The notes below the pieces were generated by a model. It was not told the origin of the DNA and did no database searches. It worked only from the letters and a program-made list of their open reading frames with translations. Shown here piece by piece: positions 5,368 through 9,681 of a stretch of 9,681 nucleotides of DNA; the first letter of the stretch is position 1; every line of letters begins with the position of its first letter. Source of the stretch: DATLMR01 sp035537555 (GTDB lineage Bacteria; Acidobacteriota; Blastocatellia; UBA7656); NCBI GenBank assembly GCA_035537555.1, contig DATLMR010000417.1, positions 1-9,681 on the forward strand, written 5' to 3'. Position numbers and translations under genes: made by a program.

Positions 5368-5805
5368 ATGGAAGAGAATAGAGAGAACCCCATCGAAGAG
5401 ACGACGGGAGAGGCTCCGGCCGAGAGTGACGCCGGGACCGAAGGCGACGGCTTGCTCGTAGAGGCGGCCCGCGCCCTCGGCACCGTCGCGGGCAGAGTGG
5501 CCGCCGTGATAGGCGGGGCCGGCGAGACGGACGCCGCCGCTCCGGCCGCGACCGGGCCCACGCACAGGCGCCAGGAGAAGGTCGGGCTCGTGACGAGCGA
5601 CAAGATGGAGAAGACCGTCGTCGTCCGCGTCGAGCGGCAGGTCAGGCACCCGAAATATAAACGCTACATTCGCCGCAGGTCGAAATTCATGGCGCACAAC
5701 GAGCTCGAAGCGCACATCGGCGACATCGTGAGAATAGCCGAGACGCGCCCCCTTTCGGCGCGCAAGCGCTGGCGCGTGGTCGAGATAGTTCAGAAGGCGA
5801 GGTAG
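5368..5805 (+). CDS. rpsQ: 30S ribosomal protein S17 with long N-terminal extension
   Basis: S17 is a primary 16S rRNA binder with an OB fold; bacterial forms are about 80-90 aa, but this one is 145. The core begins near residue 67: RRQEKVGLVTSDKMEKTVVV, then VRHPKYKRYIRRRSKFMAHN, then GDIVRIAETRPLSARKRWRV, all S17 hallmarks. Residues 1-28 are acidic (ten Asp/Glu against one Arg), 29-50 form an alanine/valine-rich possible helix (LLVEAARALGTVAGRVAAVI), and 51-66 are an Ala/Pro/Gly linker. AAGGA at 5358-5362, 5 bases before ATG 5368, supports translation of the whole tail; no ATG occurs between the first codon and the core, and the nearest in-frame GTG codons (residues about 44-47) lack a good site. 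The core should work as S17; the tail's role is unknown. Confidence 0.95.
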   Translation: MEENRENPIEETTGEAPAESDAGTEGDGLLVEAARALGTVAGRVAAVIGGAGETDAAAPAATGPTHRRQEKVGLVTSDKMEKTVVVRVERQVRHPKYKRYIRRRSKFMAHNELEAHIGDIVRIAETRPLSARKRWRVVEIVQKAR

Positions 5806-5828
5806 CAGCCGGGCGAAAGGAGAGGGCC

Positions 5829-5849
5829 CGGAGAGCGAGACGCTCCCCG
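5829..5849 (+). other. Hairpin in rpsQ-rplN spacer
   Basis: GAGCG (5833-5837) and CGCTC (5841-5845) pair across an AGA loop; past one A-C mismatch, CGG (5829-5831) pairs with CCG (5847-5849), giving eight pairs in all. No T-run follows. It marks the boundary where E. coli separates the S10 and spc operons, but I see no convincing promoter after it, so the boundary may not exist here. Confidence 0.4.
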
Positions 5850-5880
5850 ACCCTGGCCTGCCGTCCCTGGAGAAAAAGTT

Positions 5881-6249
5881 ATGGTTCAGATGAGGTCAGT
5901 CCTTGAAGTCGCGGATAACTCCGGGGCGAAACGCATTTCGATGATCCTGCCGGTCGGCGGCGACACGGGCTCGCGAGCCGGGCTGGGCGATGTCATCACC
6001 GCCTCGGTCAAGGAAGCCGCGCCCGACGGCGCCGTGAAGAAAGGGCAGGTCGTCCGCGCCGTCATCGTTCGCACGCGCAAAGAGACCCGTCGCAACGACG
6101 GCACCTACATCCGCTTCGACCAGAACGCGGCCGTCATCATCAAACCTGATAACGATCCGGTGGGTACGCGCGTGTTCGGCCCCATCGCCCGCGAGCTGCG
6201 TGACAGGCGCTTCATGAAGATCGTGAGCCTTGCGCCGGAAGTGATTTAA
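5881..6249 (+). CDS. rplN: 50S ribosomal protein L14
   Basis: L14 (122 aa, standard) sits on the subunit interface and forms inter-subunit bridges with L19; it is also the docking site of the silencing factor RsfS in other bacteria. LEVADNSGAKRI (8-19) is the signature. GDVITASVKEA, KKGQVVRAVIVRTRKETRR (53-71), DGTYIRFDQNAAVII and GTRVFGPIARELRDRRFMKIVSLAPEVI complete it. The stretch SMILPVGGDTGSRAGLGD (20-37) differs from the common CI.VLGGS.RRYA.(I/V)GD: the usual Cys and the RRYA run are replaced, a modest divergence. GGAG (5869-5872) lies 8 bases upstream of ATG 5881. It is the first gene of the spc-type half of the cluster. Confidence 0.98.
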   Translation: MVQMRSVLEVADNSGAKRISMILPVGGDTGSRAGLGDVITASVKEAAPDGAVKKGQVVRAVIVRTRKETRRNDGTYIRFDQNAAVIIKPDNDPVGTRVFGPIARELRDRRFMKIVSLAPEVI

Positions 6250-6260
6250 GGCGGTTAATA

Positions 6261-6299
6261 CGCGGCGGCCGGCGGGTGGGCGAGGCCCTTTCCGCCGCG
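6261..6299 (+). other. Nested stem structure in rplN-rplX spacer
   Basis: CGCGGCGG (6261-6268) is perfectly complementary to CCGCCGCG (6292-6299), an 8-bp GC-only stem. Inside it GGGC (6278-6281) and GCCC (6285-6288) form a 4-bp hairpin with a GAG loop. It ends 23 bases before the rplX ATG and leaves its TGAGGGA binding site (6314-6320) single stranded. The function is not known. Confidence 0.45.
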
Positions 6300-6322
6300 G
6301 GCCGCACGAGAGCTGAGGGATT

Positions 6323-6655
6323 ATGAACGCAGAGATCAATGTGCGAAAGAACGACCGGGTGGTCGTGATAGCAGGCAAGGACAGGGGTAAGACCGGCCGC
6401 GTCATCGAGGTGCAGCCGCGCAAGCGCAAGGTGCTGGTCGAGGGCGTGAACGTTCACAAGCGCCACAACAAGGCCAACGCGCGGAGCGGCGTGCAGGGCG
6501 GCATCGTCGAGCGCGAGTCTCCCATAGATATCTCGAACGTCATGGTGATGTGCCCGTCCTGCGGGCAGGCCACTCGGGCCGCTCACCAGGTGCTGACGGA
6601 CGGCTCGCGCAGTCGCGCGTGCAAGAAGTGCGGCGCGGCGATCGAGAAACAGTAG
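6323..6655 (+). CDS. rplX: 50S ribosomal protein L24, zinc-ribbon form
   Basis: L24 (110 aa, family 100-115) starts large-subunit assembly by binding the 5' end of 23S rRNA and lies near the tunnel exit. The KOW motif is visible in residues 7-33: VRKNDRVVVIAGKDRGKTGR then VIEV. KRKVLVEGVNVHKRH follows, then GGIVERESPIDISNVM. The C terminus holds CPSC (77-80) and CKKC (100-103), two CxxC pairs as in the zinc-ribbon versions of L24 common outside Proteobacteria, so zinc binding is likely. TGAGGGA precedes ATG 6323. The last 13 bases, including the TAG stop, are duplicated in tandem just after the gene, so the present reading frame is unaffected. Confidence 0.97.
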   Translation: MNAEINVRKNDRVVVIAGKDRGKTGRVIEVQPRKRKVLVEGVNVHKRHNKANARSGVQGGIVERESPIDISNVMVMCPSCGQATRAAHQVLTDGSRSRACKKCGAAIEKQ

Positions 6656-6668
6656 CGAGAAACAGTAG
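6643..6668 (+). repeat. 13-bp tandem duplication across the rplX stop
   Basis: CGAGAAACAGTAG occurs at 6643-6655 and again, perfectly, at 6656-6668. The first copy encodes the last codons (EKQ) and the TAG stop of rplX; the second is non-coding. A slippage or recombination duplication of recent origin explains it, since both copies are identical although the second is under no visible coding constraint. Confidence 0.9.
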
Positions 6669-6733
6669 TCTGATCTGAATCGGTAAACGGAGCTCGGACT
6701 CTAAATTCCGAAGTCAGCGAGGTTCTAATCAAA

Positions 6734-7279
6734 ATGGCAGCAAGACTGAGAGAGCGATACAAGAACGAGATTATCCAGGCCTTGATGAAGGAGTTCAATT
6801 ACACGAACCCGATGGCCGTGCCAAGGATCGAAAAGATCGTGCTGAACATGGGCGTGGGCCGCGAGGCGCAGAGCAACCCGAAGGTCTTCGACCAGGCCGC
6901 GATGGAGCTCGCGACGATCTCCGGGCAGAAGCCCGTCGTCACCAAGGCCAAGAAGTCGATAGCGGCCTTCAAGCTTCGCACGGGGATGCCGGTGGGCGTA
7001 TCCGTCACCCTGCGCAGCGACCGCATGTACGAGTTCTTGGACCGGTTCGTAAACGCCGTGCTTCCGCGCGTGCGCGACTTCCGCGGCGTCAGCCCGCGCG
7101 CGTTCGACGGGCGGGGCAACTACACGGTCGGCATCAAGGACCAGCTCATATTTCCTGAGATCGATTTCAACAAGGTTGACAGGACTCGGGGCATGAATAT
7201 CTCAATAGTCACGACGGCCCGCACGGACGAGGAAGGGCGCGCCCTGCTTCGCCAGTTCGGAATGCCGTTTATGAAGTAG
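6734..7279 (+). CDS. rplE: 50S ribosomal protein L5
   Basis: L5 (181 aa, family about 179) binds 5S rRNA with L18 in the central protuberance and touches P-site tRNA through a loop. The start LRERYKNEIIQALMKEF and NPMAVPRIEKIVLNMGVG (25-42) are standard. SGQKPVVTKAKKSIAAFKLR (63-82) then TGMPVG is the conserved segment with the P-site loop. RVRDFRGVSPRAFDGRGNYT and GIKDQLIFPEIDFNKVDRTR are signature blocks, and the end RALLRQFGMPF matches the usual A..LL..FGMPF. ATG at 6734 lies 11 bases after GAGG (6719-6722), a rather distant site. The 78-bp spacer before it is the least GC-rich in the cluster. S8-type feedback at this gene in E. coli cannot be confirmed here. Confidence 0.98.
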   Translation: MAARLRERYKNEIIQALMKEFNYTNPMAVPRIEKIVLNMGVGREAQSNPKVFDQAAMELATISGQKPVVTKAKKSIAAFKLRTGMPVGVSVTLRSDRMYEFLDRFVNAVLPRVRDFRGVSPRAFDGRGNYTVGIKDQLIFPEIDFNKVDRTRGMNISIVTTARTDEEGRALLRQFGMPFMK

Positions 7280-7286
7280 CGCGCCC

Positions 7287-7328
7287 CGGCTTCGGCCGCG
7301 AGCCTTCTCGCGATCGAAGACCGCGGCC
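7287..7328 (+). other. Overlapping hairpins in rplE-rpsN spacer
   Basis: Three complementarities share this stretch. CGGC-TTCG-GCCG (7287-7298) is a short stem with the very stable C(UUCG)G tetraloop. CGCGAG (7297-7302) pairs with CTCGCG (7307-7312) across CCTT. GGCCGCG (7294-7300) could instead pair with CGCGGCC (7322-7328). The first two overlap by two bases and each competes with the third. There is no T-run. It ends 16 bases before the GAGGA site of rpsN (7344-7348). Confidence 0.45.
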
Positions 7329-7351
7329 CGCACGGACGATTAAGAGGAACG

Positions 7352-7636
7352 ATGGCAAGACAATCTTCGATTTATAAAGCGAACGAGCTGAAGCGCGCTC
7401 TGGCGCTGGGCAAGCTCCGGATCAAAGAGCAGTTCGGGCAGGACGACAAGAAGACGATCAAGAAGGCGAAGGCCAAGGGGGTAAAACTGAACGTCTTCAC
7501 CTCGCGCGTGCACAACCGCTGCCGCCGATGCGGCCGCGGCCGGGCTTACCTCCGCAAGTTCGCGCTCTGCCGCATATGCTTCCGTGACCTGTCGCTCGAA
7601 GGGCACGTGCCGGGCGTGACCAAGTCGAGCTGGTAA
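7352..7636 (+). CDS. rpsN: 30S ribosomal protein S14, zinc type with long N terminus
   Basis: S14 is a small-subunit head protein next to S3, S10 and S19. The C-terminal half is the zinc (type Z) form: C57, C60, C73 and C76 make CX2CX12CX2C within NRCRRCGRGRAYLRKFALCR, and the end ICFRDLSLEGHVPGVTKSSW matches the usual ICFRELA..G.IPGV.KASW. Type Z proteins are about 61 aa, but this one is 94. The extra residues lie before the zinc domain (about 10-48: NELKRALALGKLRIKEQF, then QDDKKTIKKAKAKG), giving a length close to the zinc-free long form (about 101 aa), whose EVKRVALADKY resembles ELKRALALGK. GAGGA at 7344-7348 supports ATG 7352. So it looks like a long zinc-binding S14. Identity is certain; the evolutionary reading is inference. 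Confidence 0.96.
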   Translation: MARQSSIYKANELKRALALGKLRIKEQFGQDDKKTIKKAKAKGVKLNVFTSRVHNRCRRCGRGRAYLRKFALCRICFRDLSLEGHVPGVTKSSW

Positions 7637-7644
7637 AGGAGCGA

Positions 7645-7681
7645 GCGACGAGCGGCGAGCGGCGGCGAGAGAGCCCGTCGC
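7645..7681 (+). other. Weak inverted repeat in rpsN-rpsH spacer
   Basis: GCGACG (7645-7650) is complementary to CGTCGC (7676-7681), a 6-bp stem with a 25-base loop that is a purine-rich GAGCGGC-type direct repeat. No T-run follows. It may be chance in such biased sequence; it is noted because each spacer in this cluster has a comparable stem. Confidence 0.25.
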
Positions 7682-7719
7682 GCGGCCTCCGTCTCTGGCC
7701 ACTGATTTTAGGAGAAGCG

Positions 7720-8112
7720 ATGACAGATCCAATAGCCGATATGCTCACCCGCGTGCGCAACGCGTATGCGGCAAAGCATCAGAAAGTGGATGTGCCTGCC
7801 TCAAGCATCAAGCTGGAGATCGCGCGCATACTGAAGGAAGAAGGCTTCATAAACAACTACAAGGTGATCGGCGACGGACCGCGCCGCAACATCCGCGTTT
7901 ACCTGCGCTATGGCCCGAAGGGCGAGCTGGTTATGTCGAAGATAGACCGGGTGTCGAAGCCCGGCTGCCGCGTGTACGTGAACAGCATGAATATACCCAA
8001 GGTGCTCGGCGGAATCGGCATCAACATACTCTCCACGTCGCGGGGCCTGATGACGGACAAGAGGGCGCGGCGCGAGAAGGTCGGCGGCGAGATCCTCTGC
8101 CGCATCTACTAA
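7720..8112 (+). CDS. rpsH: 30S ribosomal protein S8
   Basis: S8 (130 aa, standard) is a primary binder of the central domain of 16S rRNA and, in E. coli, represses the spc operon. MTDPIADMLTRVRNAYAAKH (1-20) is the hallmark N terminus. KLEIARILKEEGFINNYKV, the basic RNIRVYLRYG strand, and KIDRVSKPGCRVYV lead to NIPKVLGGIGINILSTSRGL (about 91-110) and MTDKRARREKVGGEILCRIY, which carry the conserved STS(R/K)G rRNA-binding motif. AGGAG at 7710-7714 with 5-base spacing makes this one of the best ribosome binding sites in the cluster. It lies 83 bp after rpsN and 73 bp before rplF. Confidence 0.98.
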   Translation: MTDPIADMLTRVRNAYAAKHQKVDVPASSIKLEIARILKEEGFINNYKVIGDGPRRNIRVYLRYGPKGELVMSKIDRVSKPGCRVYVNSMNIPKVLGGIGINILSTSRGLMTDKRARREKVGGEILCRIY

Positions 8113-8121
8113 AGATTATGA

Positions 8122-8164
8122 GCGAGCGCGTATAAGAGGCCTCCACGCGGGGCCGGTCGCTCGC
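8122..8164 (+). other. Inverted repeat in rpsH-rplF spacer
   Basis: GCGAGCG (8122-8128) pairs with CGCTCGC (8158-8164), a 7-bp stem enclosing 29 bases that include the palindrome GAGGCCTC (8136-8143). It ends 9 bases before the GGAG site of rplF (8174-8177). No T-run. Confidence 0.35.
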
Positions 8165-8185
8165 GCTAATGACGGAGTTGGTTCA

Positions 8186-8740
8186 ATGTCGAGAATAGGT
8201 AAGAAACCGATAGCGATGCCCAAGGGCGTCAAGGTCAACATCAACGACGGGACTATCGAAGTCTCCGGCCCGAAGGGCACGTTGCAGACCGCGGTCCCCG
8301 AAGGCATAAAATTCCGCGTGGACGGAGATCAATTGATCGCCGAGCGCGAATCCGATGACAAGGCGGCCCTGCACGGGCTCGCCCGCGCGCTCGTTCAGAA
8401 CGCGGTCACGGGCGTGACCGACGGGTTCACCCGCCAGCTCGACATCGTCGGAGTCGGCTACAAGGCGGAGGTGCAGAAGAATCGCGTGATGTTCAACCTC
8501 GGCTATTCGCACCCGATAGAATTCCCGATTCCGAAGGGGATCGAAGTGAGAGTCGAGCGCATCAACAAGCCCATACAGCAGTATCAGACGACCGTCACGG
8601 TGACGGGTATAGACCGGCAGCAGGTCGGCCAGGTGGCCGCGCACATGCGCAGCCTTCGCAAGCCCGATCCGTACAAGGGGAAGGGCGTGCGGTATACCAA
8701 CGAGATCCTGAAGCTCAAGCCCGGCAAGACCGGGAAGTAA
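8186..8740 (+). CDS. rplF: 50S ribosomal protein L6
   Basis: L6 (184 aa, family 176-180) lies near the sarcin-ricin loop and the factor-binding site. MSRIGKKPIAMPKGVKV (1-17), VSGPKGTL (26-33) and the helix LHGLARALVQNAVTGVTDGF (about 62-81) define the first domain. LDIVGVGYKAEV with NLGYSHPIEFPIPKGIEV begins the second. GIDRQQVGQVAAHMRSLRKP and DPYKGKGVRY (161-170) are the C-terminal signatures, with GKTGK at the end. About five extra residues sit in RINKPIQQYQTTVTVTG, a beta turn normally shorter, which accounts for the length. GGAG at 8174-8177 gives 8-base spacing to ATG 8186. It precedes the widest spacer in the window (133 bp to rplR). Confidence 0.97.
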   Translation: MSRIGKKPIAMPKGVKVNINDGTIEVSGPKGTLQTAVPEGIKFRVDGDQLIAERESDDKAALHGLARALVQNAVTGVTDGFTRQLDIVGVGYKAEVQKNRVMFNLGYSHPIEFPIPKGIEVRVERINKPIQQYQTTVTVTGIDRQQVGQVAAHMRSLRKPDPYKGKGVRYTNEILKLKPGKTGK

Positions 8741-8743
8741 GTT

Positions 8744-8796
8744 GCGGAGCGGGCGAGGAGAGAGGCCCCGCGAAGGGGCTCCGCGCATCTGCCCGC
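8744..8796 (+). other. Structured spacer between rplF and rplR
   Basis: GCCCC (8765-8769) and GGGGC (8775-8779) form a 5-bp hairpin with a GCGAA loop. GCGGAGC (8744-8750) matches GCTCCGC (8778-8784) outside it, sharing the 8778-8779 bases. GCGGGC (8749-8754) is also complementary to GCCCGC (8791-8796). These cannot all form together. The element lies straight after the rplF stop. It is followed by TTTCACTAATTT, which is not a clean T-run, so a terminator is not supported. Confidence 0.4.
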
Positions 8797-8811
8797 CGGT
8801 TTCACTAATTT

Positions 8812-8862
8812 ATGGCTGCTGAAGTGCTCGCGTCTCGCACGCGCAATCAGCGGCCGGGGTGA
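8812..8862 (+). CDS. Possible 16-codon upstream mini-ORF before rplR
   Basis: ATG at 8812 opens a frame for MAAEVLASRTRNQRPG ending TGA at 8860-8862. That TGA overlaps a GTG (8859-8861) that is in frame with rplR, forming a GTGA junction. The rplR ATG proposed here is 11 bases further on. The mini-ORF's start follows ACTAATTT, like the AT-rich, site-poor starts of rplC, rpsS and rplP in this cluster, but no Shine-Dalgarno is visible. It could be a translated coupler or leader for rplR, or chance. No family is recognised. Confidence 0.25.
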   Translation: MAAEVLASRTRNQRPG

Positions 8863-8873
8863 GTAGAAAGAAA

Positions 8874-9233
8874 ATGGCAAATAAAAGCAGCCGCGAAATC
8901 AGGGAAGCAGTCCACAGGCGGATCCGAAAGAACCTCTCGGGCTCGACGGAGCGCCCGAGGCTCGCGATCTTCCGCAGCATGAATCACATTTACGCCCAGT
9001 TGATCGACGACACCAACGGAGCGACCATCGCGTCCGCCTCGACTACCGAAGCGGACCTGCGGGGTCAATCCGGCGGAAACATCTCCGCCGCGCGGCAGGT
9101 CGGAAAGCTCATAGCGGAGCGCGCAAAAGAGAAAGGCGTCACTCGCGTCGTGTTCGACCGCGGCGGGTACATTTATCATGGCCGCGTAAAGAACCTGGCC
9201 GAGGCCGCTCGCGAAGCCGGACTCGAATTTTAG
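8874..9233 (+). CDS. rplR: 50S ribosomal protein L18
   Basis: L18 (119 aa, family 115-122) carries 5S rRNA with L5 into the central protuberance. REIREAVHRRIRKNLSGSTE then RPRLAIFRS is the characteristic N-terminal block, IYAQLIDDTNGATIASAST the first strand pair, and VVFDRGGYIYHGRVKNLAEA with AREAGLEF the invariant end. I take ATG at 8874, giving MANKSSREIRE, close to the usual MA.K.R. The alternative GTG at 8859 adds MSRKK and overlaps a mini-ORF stop. The GGGGTGAG at 8856-8863 could serve the ATG at about 10-base spacing, but would lie on top of the GTG. Start confidence is therefore moderate (about 0.75); identity is certain. It is 60 bp ahead of rpsE. Confidence 0.96.
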   Translation: MANKSSREIREAVHRRIRKNLSGSTERPRLAIFRSMNHIYAQLIDDTNGATIASASTTEADLRGQSGGNISAARQVGKLIAERAKEKGVTRVVFDRGGYIYHGRVKNLAEAAREAGLEF

Positions 9234-9245
9234 GCGCAGTCCGGG

Positions 9246-9272
9246 GCCGGCGAGCGGAAGAGTCCGTCCGGC
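9246..9272 (+). other. Inverted repeat in rplR-rpsE spacer
   Basis: GCCGG (9246-9250) pairs with CCGGC (9268-9272), and CGG (9255-9257) with CCG (9264-9266) inside it, around a 6-base loop. It ends 11 bases before the AGAGGG binding site of rpsE (9284-9289). No T-run. Confidence 0.35.
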
Positions 9273-9293
9273 TCCCACACCACTAGAGGGTTT

Positions 9294-9681
9294 ATGGAAC
9301 GAATAGATGCATCGGGCCTCGATCTGAAGGATCAGGTCATCTCAATCAACCGCGTGACTAAGGTGGTCAAGGGTGGAAAGAACCTCTCGTTTTCGGCGCT
9401 CGTGATAGTCGGCAACGAGAACGGGATCGTGGGCTTCGGCTCGGGAAAAGCGCGCGAGGTTCCTCTCGCCATCAAGAAGGGGATCGAAGCCGCGAAGAAG
9501 AACCTGATCCGCGTGCCTCTCAACGGCTCGACCGTCCCTCATCAGGTGACGGGCGTATTCGGCTCCGGCCGCGTCTTGTTGAAGCCCGCGCCGGAAGGCA
9601 AAGGCGTAATCGCGGGCGGGGCGGTTCGCGCGATCATGCAGCTCGTCGGCGTGCGCGACGTGGTGACCAAGTCGATCGGCA
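9294..9681 (+). CDS. rpsE: 30S ribosomal protein S5 (3' end outside window)
   Basis: S5 lies at the mRNA entry channel with S3 and S4 and affects decoding accuracy. Roughly 129 of the usual 160-175 codons are present before the right edge. The N-terminal dsRNA-binding fold is seen as VISINRVTKVVKGGKNLSFS then ALVIVGNENGIVGFGSGKAR, followed by EVPLAIKKGIEAAKKNLIRV, the standard KA.EVP.AI.K..E.A..N. The second domain shows VTGVFGSGRVLLKPAPEGKG then VIAGGAVRAIMQLVGV, the S5 hallmark. The basic turn KVVKGGKN that carries spectinomycin-resistance changes in E. coli is intact. AGAGGG (9284-9289) precedes ATG 9294; the short leader MERIDASGLDLKDQ is ordinary for S5. No frameshift up to the edge. Confidence 0.97.
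   Translation, partial: MERIDASGLDLKDQVISINRVTKVVKGGKNLSFSALVIVGNENGIVGFGSGKAREVPLAIKKGIEAAKKNLIRVPLNGSTVPHQVTGVFGSGRVLLKPAPEGKGVIAGGAVRAIMQLVGVRDVVTKSIG

Noticed and set aside
4629..5603. Minus-strand open frame of 324 codons opposite rplP, rpmC and rpsQ
   Set aside because: Covers three recognised genes in antisense; composition is a mirror of the coding strand and no family is visible.
5806..5880. Promoter separating an S10 unit from an spc unit
   Set aside because: No convincing -35/-10 pair is visible in this GC-rich spacer; a promoter of unknown consensus cannot be excluded.
6656..6760. S8-binding autoregulatory site at the rplX-rplE junction, as in the E. coli spc operon
   Set aside because: I could not identify the helix-21-like pairing and bulged bases by eye; without an alignment it is not supported.
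7641..7672. GAGCGGC-type direct repeats in the rpsN-rpsH spacer as a CRISPR or repeat element
   Set aside because: Short, imperfect, purine-biased repeats with no regular spacing; similar strings (for example near 1218) are explained by base composition.
1..9681. A hidden accessory or undescribed system
   Set aside because: Every substantial frame that is supported is a ribosomal protein or EF-Tu in canonical order; the remaining sequence is short spacers, so there is no room for an additional gene system.

Overview
The window is a contiguous bacterial ribosomal-protein cluster of the S10-spc type, all on the + strand. The gene order is (tuf) - rpsJ - rplC - rplD - rplW - rplB - rpsS - rplV - rpsC - rplP - rpmC - rpsQ - rplN - rplX - rplE - rpsN - rpsH - rplF - rplR - (rpsE). 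The first 126 bases are the 3' end of an EF-Tu gene, and the right edge cuts rpsE after about 129 codons. Nineteen ribosomal-protein genes are seen (18 complete, rpsE partial), all with intact reading frames and in the canonical order. No mobile element, tRNA, rRNA, CRISPR array or foreign cargo is visible.

The DNA is GC-rich (about 60% by eye), with CTC/CTG, CGC and GGC codons preferred in the ribosomal genes. The tuf-S10-spc arrangement and the protein sequences are bacterial. Some details (an S17 with a 66-residue acidic/alanine-rich N-terminal tail, a 94-residue zinc-type S14, intergenic spacers of about 40-130 bp) are unlike Proteobacteria or Firmicutes. My best guess is an Acidobacteriota-like lineage, possibly Blastocatellia. 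This is an inference from overall look, not from any search.

Layout: 1-126 is the tuf end. 171-4608 is the S10 block through rpsC, and 4681-5805 completes it with rplP, rpmC and rpsQ. 5881-9681 is the spc block from rplN to rpsE. Only rplV (3 bp after rpsS) and rpmC (4-bp overlap with rplP) are packed as tightly as is usual for these operons. Most other gene pairs are separated by 70-90 bp of GC-rich sequence that can form RNA hairpins. No gene-free stretch exceeds 133 bp. No convincing promoter or strong terminator interrupts the row, so read-through from tuf into S10-spc is the simplest reading.

Together the products build the peptidyl-transferase and exit-tunnel region (L2, L3, L4, L22, L23, L29, L24), the central protuberance (L5, L18, L16 nearby), the factor-binding side (L6, L14), and parts of the small-subunit head and body (S3, S10, S14, S19, S5, S8, S17). 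I do not see an undescribed gene system. The points worth a second look are lineage-type protein elaborations (S17, S14, L23), structured spacers (notably rpsC-rplP, where two 8-bp helices interlock), a 16-codon mini-ORF ahead of rplR, and a 13-bp tandem duplication across the rplX stop codon.
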